A DNA stretch of 64,000 bases from assembly GCA_036555725.1 (NCBI GenBank), contig DATBKU010000014.1, positions 1 through 64,000 of the forward strand, in the 5' to 3' direction. Under the pieces are notes generated by a model. The model searched no databases. It saw only the letters and a program-made list of their open reading frames with translations, and had not been told where the DNA came from. Of this stretch, positions 9,930 to 18,087 are shown one piece after another. This DNA comes from CALAED01 sp036555725. Its GTDB lineage: Bacteria > Actinomycetota > Actinomycetes > Streptosporangiales > Streptosporangiaceae. Each line of letters starts with the position of its first letter. Position 1 is the first letter of the stretch. Both the position numbers and the translations under genes were made by a program.

Positions 9930-11210
9930 ATGACCGCCGACGGCAGGACTCCCGGCCTCTCATCCGCGCGCTTGGCCGACCGATCCGCCGAGCGCGCGGC
10001 GCTGCGCGAGACGATCGAACGGCTCGCGCCGATCCAGCGGCTCCCCTGCTCCGAGGGCGAGCGGGAGGCCGCGCTCCTGATCTCGGACCGGCTGCGCGAC
10101 CTCGGCTGCACGACCCGGGTCGAGGAGGAGCCCGCGTACGGTTCGTACGCCTGGCCGGTCGGCGCGCTGAGCGCCCTCGCCGCCGTCAGCGGCCTGATCG
10201 GCGGGGGCTCCCGGCCGGGCCGCCTGGCGGGCGCGCTCGGCGGGGCGATGGCGGTCGGCGCGATCGCCGACGAGATCTCCTACGGCAGGCAGTACGCCCG
10301 GCGGGCCGTCAGCCCGCGCCGTACGGCGTACAACGTCGTGGCCGAGGCCGGCGACCCAACGGCCCGGCGCACCCTGGTCGTCATGGCCCACCACGACGCG
10401 GCGCCCACCGGCACGGTCTTCGACCAACGGCTCGAGCGGTGGTTCGTCCGGCGGTACCCCGAGGTCGTGGAGCGGATGTCGGAGAACCCGCCCATGTGGT
10501 GGCTGGTCATGGCCGGGCCCGCCGCGGTCGCCCTCGGCGGCCTGACCGGCTCGCGTGCGCTCCGCCGTACCGGCACCGTGATGAGTCTGCTCACCACGGC
10601 CGCGATGGCCGACATCGCGGCCCGGCGGGCGGTCCCGGGCGCCAACGACAACCTCAGCGGGGTGGCCGTTCTCGTCGCCCTCGCCGAGTCGCTGCGCCGG
10701 CAACCCCTCACCGGCCTGCGTGTGATCTTGCTCTCGGCGGGCGCCGAGGAGGCGCTGCAGGAGGGCATTCGCGGCTTCGCGCGACGCCACTTCGCCGCAT
10801 TGAATCCCAGCCGGCCTCCCCCATCAACCGACGCCACCCTGCCGCTGGAGTCCACCTGGTTCCTCAACCTCGACACCGTCGGCTCCGGGAATCTCGTTCT
10901 GCTCGACGCGGAGGGCCCGCTGCGGATGGAGCCCTACGACGCGTCCTTCGGCGACCTGGTCGCGGACCGCGCGGCCGACCTCGGGATCGCGGTGCACCGG
11001 GGGCTGCGGTCGCGCAACAGCACGGACGGGGTGGTGCCGAACCGGCACGGCTACCCCACGGCCTGCCTGGTGTCGATCGACGACGAGAAGCTGCTGCCGC
11101 ATTATCATCTGCCGTCCGATCTGCCCGAGCACGTGGACTACGGCTGCGTGGACGACGCTGCTCGCCTCACCGAGGCCGTCGCCCGCCGGCTGGCCGGACC
11201 AGCCGGCTGA
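9930..11210 (+). CDS. Membrane-associated M28-family zinc peptidase
   Basis: A 426-residue M28 peptidase-like protein. The di-zinc ligands can be read: AHHDAAP near 152, the bridging Asp in GANDNLSGVAV near 238, the Glu pair in SAGAEEALQEG, Asp in NLDTVGSGN, and His in the terminal HYHLPSD. Hydrophobic segments lie before the catalytic core (about 70-110) and, unusually, between the first His and the bridging Asp (about 185-230). It is therefore probably membrane-bound with its active site split by membrane helices. Family members are aminopeptidases or other amidases; the substrate is unknown. Confidence 0.85.
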   Translation: MTADGRTPGLSSARLADRSAERAALRETIERLAPIQRLPCSEGEREAALLISDRLRDLGCTTRVEEEPAYGSYAWPVGALSALAAVSGLIGGGSRPGRLAGALGGAMAVGAIADEISYGRQYARRAVSPRRTAYNVVAEAGDPTARRTLVVMAHHDAAPTGTVFDQRLERWFVRRYPEVVERMSENPPMWWLVMAGPAAVALGGLTGSRALRRTGTVMSLLTTAAMADIAARRAVPGANDNLSGVAVLVALAESLRRQPLTGLRVILLSAGAEEALQEGIRGFARRHFAALNPSRPPPSTDATLPLESTWFLNLDTVGSGNLVLLDAEGPLRMEPYDASFGDLVADRAADLGIAVHRGLRSRNSTDGVVPNRHGYPTACLVSIDDEKLLPHYHLPSDLPEHVDYGCVDDAARLTEAVARRLAGPAG

Positions 11211-11288
11211 TCACGGCCGGAGCGGCGGCCGCACGCGCCGCTACGCGGCGGCCGGCCCCCGCGGCTCCGGGCGTGACCACTGTCCTGA

Positions 11289-11699
11289 TCATGCGTCGAG
11301 GATCAGCTCGTAGTGCAGGGTGTGGACCCGCTTGATCTTGTGGCCGAGCGGCACCAGGAACCGCTGCAGGACCGGGTACTTGCTAGCCATCAGCCGCCGG
11401 ATCGGCTTGGCCTCGGCGTTGCTGAGCAGCCGGGTCGTGCCGTGGACGGCCGGGCCGGTCGCGGTGCCGTGGCCGGTCGGCAGCCCGAGCCGGTCGCGGA
11501 ACGGCGCGACCTCGACCTCCGGGTTGTTGCGGAGCCGCTTGGCCTTGCCCGCGGTGTCCCAGGTACGGAAGTACGCGCGGCCGTCCTGGACGACGATGCT
11601 GACCGGCGTCCCCACCGGAGTACCGTCGCGTTTGTACGTCGTGAGCAGGATCGTCTTCTGGTCTGCGAATCGCTCGAGCGTCGGGTCTGTGGTGGTCAT
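11289..11699 (-). CDS. PPOX-class F420-dependent oxidoreductase
   Basis: A 136-residue split beta-barrel protein of the pyridoxamine-oxidase-like, F420-binding class. Features are the opening TILLTTYKRDGTPVGTPVSIVV, the core strand YFRTWDTAGKAKRLRNNPEVEVAPF, and the C-terminal KYPVLQRF...LHYELILDA. These small actinobacterial proteins bind coenzyme F420 and reduce diverse substrates or bind biliverdin-like ligands; the substrate is not predictable. The ATG start is preceded by a purine-rich AAGGAGGC. Located between the M28 peptidase gene (convergent) and xylB (divergent). Confidence 0.88.
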   Translation of the reverse strand: MTTTDPTLERFADQKTILLTTYKRDGTPVGTPVSIVVQDGRAYFRTWDTAGKAKRLRNNPEVEVAPFRDRLGLPTGHGTATGPAVHGTTRLLSNAEAKPIRRLMASKYPVLQRFLVPLGHKIKRVHTLHYELILDA

Positions 11700-11774
11700 T
11701 GCCGCCTCCTTGGGCGTTCGGTTATTGAGAAGACGGGGCGGCCCGCATGGGTGTGACATCCCGCGTTAGGTAGA

Positions 11775-11796
11775 TTTGTTGCCTCCCTGGACAAAA
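11775..11796. promoter_or_regulatory. Candidate XylR (ROK) operator upstream of xylB
   Basis: TTTGT (11775-11779) and ACAAA (11791-11795) form an inverted pair about 55 bp before the xylB start. The right arm reads ACAAAAC, which recurs upstream of xylF at 18031. ROK-type xylose repressors commonly bind TTTGT/ACAAA symmetric sites. Assignment to the ROK regulator at 21378 is inference. Confidence 0.45.
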
Positions 11797-11848
11797 CGCC
11801 TGAGCAGCGGGACTATCGGGCGGCGGACCGCGCATGGAGGAGGCAGCT

Positions 11849-13219
11849 GTGCTCGTCGCCGGCATCGATTCGTCGACCCAGTCCACAAAGATCCTGCTGT
11901 GCCGGGCCGAGGACGGCACGGTGGTGGCGCAGGCATCGGCGCTCCACCCGGACGGCACGGAGTGCCATCCGCGGCACTGGTGGACGGCCCTCGAGAACGC
12001 CGGCCGCGACCTGTTCGACCGCGCCGACGCGGTGGCCGTGGCCGCCCAGCAGCACGGCATGGTCGTGCTCGACGGCGCCGGCGGGGTGATCCGGCCCGCG
12101 CTGCTGTGGAACGACACCCGGTCCGCGCCGCAGGCGCAGGCGCTGGTCGAGGAGTTCGGCGCGGAGACTTGGGCCGCCCGCACCGGCCTCGTCCCGGTGG
12201 CCTCGTTCACCGTCACCAAGCTGCGCTGGCTGGCCGAACAGGAGCCCGACAACGCCAAGCGCACCGAGACCGTGCTGCTCCCCCACGACTGGCTGACGCT
12301 GCGGCTGGGCGCGCACGAGCCGGTCACCGACCGCGGGGACGCCTCCGGCACCGGCTACTGGTCGCCCGCCACCGGCACGTACCTGCCCGGCTTCGTCCGC
12401 GCGGCGATCGGTCACGACGTACGGCTGCCGCGCGTCGCCGGTCCGTACGACATCGTCGGCGAGACCTCGTGGGGCGCGAAGCTCGGACCGGGCACCGGCG
12501 ACAACATGGGCGCCGCCCTTGGCCTGGGCCTCGAGCCGGGCGACGTGGTGGTATCGATCGGCACGTCCGGCACCGCCTTCGCCACGGCCGAGGAGCCGGC
12601 CGCCGACGCGAGCGGCCAGGTCGCCGGGTTCGCCGACGCCACTGGGCGCTTCCTGCCGCTGGTGGCCACGCTCAACGCGGCGCGCGTCCTGTCGTCGACC
12701 GCGGCTCTGCTCGGCTGCTCGCTGGAGGAGTTGTCCGCGCTGGCGCTCGCCGCCCGGCCCGGGGCGGACGGCCTCACCCTGCTCCCCTACCTCGACGGCG
12801 AGCGCACCCCGAACCGGCCGGACGCGACCGGCGTGCTGCGCGGCCTCACAACGAGTAACTCCACTCGCGAGAACCTCGCCCGGGCCGCCGTCGAGGGGTT
12901 GCTCGCCTCGCTGGCCGATGCGGTCGATCACCTCACCTCCCACGGCGTACGGCTGCGGCGCGTCCTGCTCATCGGCGGCGGCGCCCGCTCGCTGGCCGTG
13001 CGGCAGCTGGCCCCGGCGGTCTTCGGCGTACCGGTAAGCGTGCCCGAGCCCGGCGAGTACGTCGCGCTGGGCGCGGCGCGGCAGGCCGCGTGGGCGCTGG
13101 CCGGCACACCGGAGCCACCCGCCTGGCCGCGGCCGGAGGCGCGGGAGTACGAGGCGGCGCCCACCCCCCAGGTGCGCGAGCAGTACGGCGCGCTCCGCGA
13201 CGCCACCGAGTCCTGGTAA
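11849..13219 (+). CDS. xylB: Xylulokinase
   Basis: About 456 residues of the FGGY sugar-kinase family, phosphorylating D-xylulose to xylulose 5-phosphate. Visible motifs are LVAGIDSSTQSTKILL (N-terminal phosphate loop), AAQQHGMVVLD, LLWNDTRSA with the catalytic Asp region, SIGTSGTAF, and the C-terminal ATP-binding VLLIGGGARSLAVRQL. I use GTG at 11849, which gives the family-typical MLVAGIDSSTQ start with GGAGG just upstream. ATG at 11834 overlaps that ribosome site. It forms an operon with xylA 53 bp downstream. Confidence 0.95.
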   Translation: MLVAGIDSSTQSTKILLCRAEDGTVVAQASALHPDGTECHPRHWWTALENAGRDLFDRADAVAVAAQQHGMVVLDGAGGVIRPALLWNDTRSAPQAQALVEEFGAETWAARTGLVPVASFTVTKLRWLAEQEPDNAKRTETVLLPHDWLTLRLGAHEPVTDRGDASGTGYWSPATGTYLPGFVRAAIGHDVRLPRVAGPYDIVGETSWGAKLGPGTGDNMGAALGLGLEPGDVVVSIGTSGTAFATAEEPAADASGQVAGFADATGRFLPLVATLNAARVLSSTAALLGCSLEELSALALAARPGADGLTLLPYLDGERTPNRPDATGVLRGLTTSNSTRENLARAAVEGLLASLADAVDHLTSHGVRLRRVLLIGGGARSLAVRQLAPAVFGVPVSVPEPGEYVALGAARQAAWALAGTPEPPAWPRPEAREYEAAPTPQVREQYGALRDATESW

Positions 13220-13264
13220 CGAGCAGAGCCTTGATAACGAGCAGAGCCTTGATAACGAGCAGAG
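13217..13264 (+). repeat. 18-bp tandem repeat between xylB and xylA
   Basis: The unit TAACGAGCAGAGCCTTGA occurs at 13217-13234 and 13235-13252, with a partial third copy at 13253-13264 that merges into the xylA ribosome site GAGGAG. The xylB stop codon is the TAA of the first unit, and each full unit places TGA-TAA in the xylB frame. Confidence 0.9.
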
Positions 13265-13272
13265 GAGAAGTC

Positions 13273-14430
13273 ATGAGCGACTACACGCCCCGGCCCGAGG
13301 ACCGGTTCTCGTTCGGGATCTGGACCGTCGGCTGGCAGGCCATCGATGTGTTCGGGCCCGGCACCCGCGCGCCGATGCCCGCCGAGCGCGCGGTGCACAA
13401 GCTGGCCGAGATCGGCGCGTACGGCGTGAACTTCCATGACAACGACGTGTTCGACTTCGACGCCACGTCCGCCGAGCGCGACGAGCGGATCGCCGCCTTC
13501 CGCAAGGCGTTGGACGAGACGGGTCTCGTGGTCACCACGGCCACGACCAACCTGTTCTCCCACCCGATCTTCAAGGACGGCGCGTTCACCCACAACGATC
13601 GTGACGTGCGGCGATTCGCGCTGGCCAAGACGATGCGCAACATCGATCTTGCCGCCGAGCTGGGCGCCAAGGTGTACGTGGCGTGGGGCGGCCGGGAGGG
13701 CGCCGAGTCGGGGGCGAGCAAGGACGTACGGGCCGCGTTGGATCGTTACAAGGAGGCGTTCGACCTGCTCGGCTCGTACGTCCTCGACCAGGGCTACGAC
13801 CTGCGGTTCGCGATCGAGCCGAAGCCCAACGAGCCGCGCGGCGACATCCTGCTGCCCACGGTGGGCCACGCGTTGGCCTTCATCAACGAGCTGGCGCACC
13901 CCGAGCTCGTCGGCATCAACCCCGAGGTCGGGCACGAGGAGATGGCCGGCCTCAACTACGCGCACGGGCTCGCCCAGGCGCTGTGGCACGGCAAGCTCTA
14001 CCACATCGACCTGAACGGGCAGACCGGTCCGCGCTACGACCAGGACCTGCGGTTCGGCGCGGGCAACGCGCGCGGCGCCTTCTGGGTCGTCGACCTGATC
14101 GACGACTCCGACTACGCGGGCCCGATCCACTTCGACTTCAAGCCGCCGCGCACCGAGGACGACGACGGCGTCTGGGTGTCGGCGGCCGCCTGCATGCGCA
14201 ACTGGCTGATCCTTCGGGAGAAGGTCCGGGCGTTCCGCGCCGACCCCGAGGTGCGGGAGGCGCTGCGCGCCGCCCGGGTCGACCAGCTCGCGGTGCCGAC
14301 CCTGGCCGACGGTGAGACCTGGCAGTCCGTACGGGACTTCACCCCCGACATCGACGGCCTGGCCGCACGCGGCATGGCCTTCGAACGGCTCGACCAGCTC
14401 GCGCTCGACTATCTGTACGGGGTCCGCTGA
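13273..14430 (+). CDS. xylA: Xylose isomerase
   Basis: A 385-residue class I (Streptomyces-type) xylose isomerase converting D-xylose to D-xylulose. Metal and catalytic residues are present: His in NFHDNDVFDF, Glu and Lys in IEPKPNEPRGD, Glu and His in GINPEVGHEEMAG, Asp in YHIDLNGQ, both Asp in RYDQDLRFG, and Asp in HFDFKPPR. Length matches the family. The ATG lies 6 bp after an AGAGGAG site built from the last tandem-repeat unit. Second gene of the xylBA operon. Confidence 0.98.
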   Translation: MSDYTPRPEDRFSFGIWTVGWQAIDVFGPGTRAPMPAERAVHKLAEIGAYGVNFHDNDVFDFDATSAERDERIAAFRKALDETGLVVTTATTNLFSHPIFKDGAFTHNDRDVRRFALAKTMRNIDLAAELGAKVYVAWGGREGAESGASKDVRAALDRYKEAFDLLGSYVLDQGYDLRFAIEPKPNEPRGDILLPTVGHALAFINELAHPELVGINPEVGHEEMAGLNYAHGLAQALWHGKLYHIDLNGQTGPRYDQDLRFGAGNARGAFWVVDLIDDSDYAGPIHFDFKPPRTEDDDGVWVSAAACMRNWLILREKVRAFRADPEVREALRAARVDQLAVPTLADGETWQSVRDFTPDIDGLAARGMAFERLDQLALDYLYGVR

Positions 14431-14512
14431 GCTGCCGGCCCCGCGCCAAGCTCGGGCCGAGCCGGCCGAGCCGGGCCGAGCCCCTAAGCGCCGAGATAAG
14501 CAGGCGGCTCGG

Positions 14513-15349
14513 CTATTTCTTGCGGGCGACGCCGCCGAAGAAGGTGTGGTAGATCCCGTCCTGCTGGACGCGGCCCTGTACGGTGGGCCGCCAATCCGGC
14601 AGGGCCACCCACCCGGGTTCGAGCAGTTCCCAGTCGCCGAACCAGCCGAGGATCTCCTTGTCCTCGCGGAACCGTCCGGAGCCCAGGGTGCCGGTGAGCA
14701 ACTTCTCGGCCTCGATGGTCTGGGCCCGGATCTCCGGCAGCTCCGGGCCGGGGATGCGGAAGCTCGAGATGGCGAGATGGCTGCCCGGGGGCAGGGCGTC
14801 GCGCAGCCGCGTGGCGATCCCCGCCGGGTCTTCGTGGTCCTCGATGTGGTGCAGGATCGCGAACAGCAGCAGGCCGACGGGCCGGTCGAAGTCGATCAGC
14901 GCCCGGACGGCTGGGTTCGCCAGGATGTCGCCCGGCCGGCGGATGTCGCCGAGGACGATGTCCGTGGTCCGGGCGTCGGCGAGCAGCGCCTTGCTGTGCG
15001 TGTGGACCACCGGGTCCTTGTCGACGTAGACGACGCGCACCTCTGGGTCGATCTCGTGCGCGACCTCGCCCACGTTGCCCTGGGTCGGCAGCCCGGACCC
15101 GATGTCCAGCAGCTGCGTGAGGCCCACCTCGCCCACCAGATAGCGCACCGCCCGGCGCAGGAAAGCCCGGTTGTACCTCGCCCCGAGCGCCGCTTTGGGT
15201 TCGAACTGCAGGGCCTTTTCCACGAACTCCCGGTCGGGCGCGAAATTGTCCTTCCCGCCCAGGAAACAGTCGTAGACGCGGGCCACGTTCGGCCTGTCAA
15301 TGTCGAAACCGGCGAGGTCGGGCCGGCCGCCCCCCGAATCGTCATCCAC
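14513..15349 (-). CDS. SAM-dependent methyltransferase, DUF574 family
   Basis: About 278 residues, matching the actinobacterial DUF574 (Methyltransf_19) family. Diagnostic segments are DRPNVARVYDCFLGGKDNF at the N-terminus, LLDIGSGLPTQGNVGEVA (the SAM-binding loop), VYVDKDPVVHTHS, and LFAILHHIEDHEDP. These enzymes are abundant in actinomycetes, but their acceptors are mostly unknown. The GTG start gives a protein that opens just before the conserved region; the open frame continues far upstream only because of high GC. It faces away from the CBM2-dehydrogenase gene and is convergent with xylA. Confidence 0.88.
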   Translation of the reverse strand: MDDDSGGGRPDLAGFDIDRPNVARVYDCFLGGKDNFAPDREFVEKALQFEPKAALGARYNRAFLRRAVRYLVGEVGLTQLLDIGSGLPTQGNVGEVAHEIDPEVRVVYVDKDPVVHTHSKALLADARTTDIVLGDIRRPGDILANPAVRALIDFDRPVGLLLFAILHHIEDHEDPAGIATRLRDALPPGSHLAISSFRIPGPELPEIRAQTIEAEKLLTGTLGSGRFREDKEILGWFGDWELLEPGWVALPDWRPTVQGRVQQDGIYHTFFGGVARKK

Positions 15350-15556
15350 CGCCGAACGCCTCCAAATCGCTGACAAACCGGGCTTACTACCGCGTAACTC
15401 TACGCCCGGTGATGTTTCTCCCGCCGGGCCGCGCGCGAGGTGTTTCAGGGTTTTCAAAGGCTTTGCCTGCGGCGTCCCGCCGCGTGCTGTACGGCCGCCG
15501 GGCGGCGGCTTATGTTTCGGGACACTACCGCCCGGCCCGACGGAGGAGAGAGCCGC

Positions 15557-17245
15557 GTGAGACGTCCCGGCCTGCGTGCCCTCATCATCGCCGCGATGGT
15601 CGCACTGGCCACCGTCGGTGTGCCCAGCGCCGCCATGGCGACACCGCCGACGGCGACGTGCCGGGTCGTCAACGACTGGGGCGCGGGCTTCCAGGGTGAG
15701 TGCACCATCGCCAATCCCGGGCCAGATCCCGCGGCCGGGTGGACGCTGGTGCTCTGCCTTAGTCCGGCGACCACGAATATCACGCAGGTGTGGGGCGCGT
15801 CCGTCGTCCAGAGCGGGCAGTGCCGGACGTTTTCCGACGTCTCGTACACCCACAACATCCCCGCGGGCGCGTCGGTCTCGTTCGGATTCCTCGGCAGCCC
15901 GGGCGGGGTCGCGATCGGGTCCTGCACGATCAACGGGCAGCCATGTGCCGGCGGAGGCGGCGGCCCGGATACGTCGGCCCCGACGGCGCCCGGAAACCTG
16001 CGGGTGACCGGCACGACGTCAGCGAGCATCTCCGTGGCCTGGAGCGCCTCGACCGACAACGTCGGTGTCACCGGTTATGACGTGTACAACGGCGACGTGG
16101 TGCTCGCCGCCAATGTCACCGGCACCTCGGCCACGGTCGAGAATCTGATCGCGGACACCCCGTACACCCTCACGGTGCGAGCCAAGGACGCGGCGGGCAA
16201 CGTGTCCGCGCCCAGCAACCAGGCGACCGGGCGCACCCAGCCCGCCCTCGGCGGCGGCTGGATGCCGAGCAACCTCCGTACGCTGTCGACCGGATGGACG
16301 ACCCCGTGGGGCATCGACTGGCTACCTGACGGCTCGGCACTGGTCACCGAGCGCAACTCGTTCGGGGTCTTCCGGGTCACCCCCAACGGCACCAGAGCAC
16401 AGGTCGGGACCGTGCCGAACGTCGTGGCCAGCGCCGAGGGCGGCCTGCTCGGGCTCGCTGTCTCCCCCACCTTCGCCACCGACCAGCAGGTGTTCCTCTA
16501 CCACACCACGGCGTCGGACAACCGGATCGTGCGGGCCACCCTCAACGGCAACACGCTCGCCAACTACACGGTGATCGTGTCCGGCATTCCGCGCGGCGCC
16601 AATTTCCACCAGGGCGGCAGGCTGGCCTTCGGGCCTGACGGATTCCTGTACGCCGGGACGGGCGATGCCGAGAACTCCGCCAACGCCCAGAATACGAACT
16701 CGCTGGCCGGCAAGATCCTGCGGATGACGCGGACGGGTCAGCCCGCTCCCGGCAACCCGTTCGGCAACCTCGTCTACAGCTACGGACACCGCAATGTGCA
16801 GGGCCTGGCCTGGGACTCGGCCGGACGGCTGTGGTCGGCCGAGTTGGGCGAGAACACCGCCGACGAGCTCAACCTGATCCAGCCGGGCAACAACTATGGC
16901 TGGCCCACCTGCGAAGGCAGCTGCAACGTGGCCGGGATGACCAACCCGAAGCGGACCTGGACACCCGGCGAGGCGTCGCCCAGCGGCATCGCCGTCGCCC
17001 ACGACGTTGTCTTCATGGCGGCGTTGCGCGGACAGCGGTTGTGGCGGATCCCGCTGATGGGCGAGAACACCGGGACCCCGCAGGCTTTCTACACGAACGA
17101 GCATGGCCGGCTGCGCACCGTGGTCAAGGTACCCGGCCAGGAGGGGCTGTGGCTGTCCACCTCTAATGCCGACGGCCGCGGCACCGGCGGGCCCGGCTCT
17201 GACGTCATCTTCCGGATCGACCTCCTGGCGACGCCGGCTACATGA
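15557..17245 (+). CDS. Secreted CBM2 + fibronectin III + PQQ-type sugar dehydrogenase
   Basis: About 562 residues. A signal peptide (RRPGLRALIIAAMVALATV, cleavage near SAAMA) is followed by a CBM2-like cellulose or xylan-binding module (about 28-130, with Cys pairs and conserved Trp and FGFLGS), a Gly linker and one Fn3 domain (about 145-232). The catalytic region is a soluble-glucose/sorbosone-dehydrogenase beta-propeller (PWGIDWLPDGSALVTERN, GGLLGLAVSPTF, FHQGGRLAFGPDGFLYAGTGD, YSYGHRNVQGLAWD, NNYGWPTCEG). Such enzymes oxidise sugars with PQQ. The GTG start has GGAGGAG 8 bp upstream. Its last 8 bp overlap the convergent TetR gene. Position inside the xylose region suggests work on plant cell-wall sugars. 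Confidence 0.9.
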   Translation: MRRPGLRALIIAAMVALATVGVPSAAMATPPTATCRVVNDWGAGFQGECTIANPGPDPAAGWTLVLCLSPATTNITQVWGASVVQSGQCRTFSDVSYTHNIPAGASVSFGFLGSPGGVAIGSCTINGQPCAGGGGGPDTSAPTAPGNLRVTGTTSASISVAWSASTDNVGVTGYDVYNGDVVLAANVTGTSATVENLIADTPYTLTVRAKDAAGNVSAPSNQATGRTQPALGGGWMPSNLRTLSTGWTTPWGIDWLPDGSALVTERNSFGVFRVTPNGTRAQVGTVPNVVASAEGGLLGLAVSPTFATDQQVFLYHTTASDNRIVRATLNGNTLANYTVIVSGIPRGANFHQGGRLAFGPDGFLYAGTGDAENSANAQNTNSLAGKILRMTRTGQPAPGNPFGNLVYSYGHRNVQGLAWDSAGRLWSAELGENTADELNLIQPGNNYGWPTCEGSCNVAGMTNPKRTWTPGEASPSGIAVAHDVVFMAALRGQRLWRIPLMGENTGTPQAFYTNEHGRLRTVVKVPGQEGLWLSTSNADGRGTGGPGSDVIFRIDLLATPAT

Positions 17246-17843
17246 AGTCCGACGGCTGGAGGTCCAGCTCCCGGGCGGCCTGTTCGTAGGCCCACTGGGT
17301 GGCCTGATTCCGCGTGAGCACCCCCCGGTGGACGGTGACCTGCACGGACAGGCCGTCGATCAGCGCGGTGATGCGCCAGGCCGCCGCGTGCGGGTCGGCG
17401 CAGCGGAACTCGCCGTTCGCCACGCCCTCCGCGATCAGGTCCGCGATGGCGTCCTTCCAGCGCAGGTCGAGACGCTTGGAGACGCGGCGCAGCTCGGGCG
17501 AGCGAAGCGCGGCCGCCCATGCGTCGACCCACAGCGTCCAGCCGGGCGAGGTCGAGCCGGCCGGCTGGTAGAGCCGCAGCGCGGCCTTGAGCCGGCCCAG
17601 CGCGGTGCCGCCGGTGGCGAGGGCCTTGTCGAGGCGGTCGAGATCGCGCTGCGCGGCCCATGCGAAGGCCTGGGCGAGCAGCGCTTCCTTGCTTTTGAAG
17701 TGATAGAAGATGAGCGCCGTGCTCACGCCGAGCGACTCGGCAACATCGGCCGTCCGGGTCGCGGCCACGCCGCGCGCCGCGATCTCGCGGACCGCCGCGC
17801 TGAGGATCTCCTCGCGCCGTACCTCCACTTTGCGCCTCGCCAC
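17238..17843 (-). CDS. TetR-family transcriptional regulator
   Basis: A 201-residue TetR/BetI-like regulator. Residues about 8-55 form the helix-turn-helix (REEILSAAVREIAARGVAATRTADVAESLGVSTALIFYHFKSKEALL), and the rest is a helical ligand-binding domain with Trp-rich WTLWVDAWAAALRSPELR, typical of TetR_C_6. The ligand is unknown. An inverted repeat GCCGAC-N13-GTCGGC at 17847-17871 overlaps its promoter. It overlaps the 3' end of the convergent dehydrogenase by 8 bp and is divergent from xylF, so it may control xylF or itself. Confidence 0.9.
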   Translation of the reverse strand: MARRKVEVRREEILSAAVREIAARGVAATRTADVAESLGVSTALIFYHFKSKEALLAQAFAWAAQRDLDRLDKALATGGTALGRLKAALRLYQPAGSTSPGWTLWVDAWAAALRSPELRRVSKRLDLRWKDAIADLIAEGVANGEFRCADPHAAAWRITALIDGLSVQVTVHRGVLTRNQATQWAYEQAARELDLQPSDFM

Positions 17844-17846
17844 GAC

Positions 17847-17871
17847 GCCGACCCTACTGAGTCATGTCGGC
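17847..17871. promoter_or_regulatory. Inverted repeat at the TetR gene start (possible operator)
   Basis: GCCGAC (17847-17852) and GTCGGC (17866-17871), spacer 13 bp, lie immediately upstream of the TetR start codon. Short GC arms in a GC-rich genome make this only suggestive. Confidence 0.3.
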
Positions 17872-18018
17872 CGTCAGGCCAGATCACCCTGCCTTACCTG
17901 CGCTGACCCTCAATCACCTGCGATTTCGGGGAAAATATGACGAACTGGTTGCGATGTCGTTGCTTACCTGTATCACCGGCCCTTCGCCTCTATTCTTTGC
18001 CGCCGATCTCGGAATACG

Positions 18019-18037
18019 TTGTGCGCCCGAACAAAAC
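18019..18037. promoter_or_regulatory. Candidate XylR (ROK) site upstream of xylF
   Basis: TTGT (18019-18022) and ACAAAAC (18031-18037) lie 51 bp before the xylF start. The ACAAAAC arm is identical to that upstream of xylB. The left arm spacing differs (8 versus 11 bp), so the symmetry is imperfect. Confidence 0.35.
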
Positions 18038-18087
18038 CTGCCCTGGCGGCCAGGGGACGAAGGAAGGCCGCCGAAGGAGGAGTCGAC

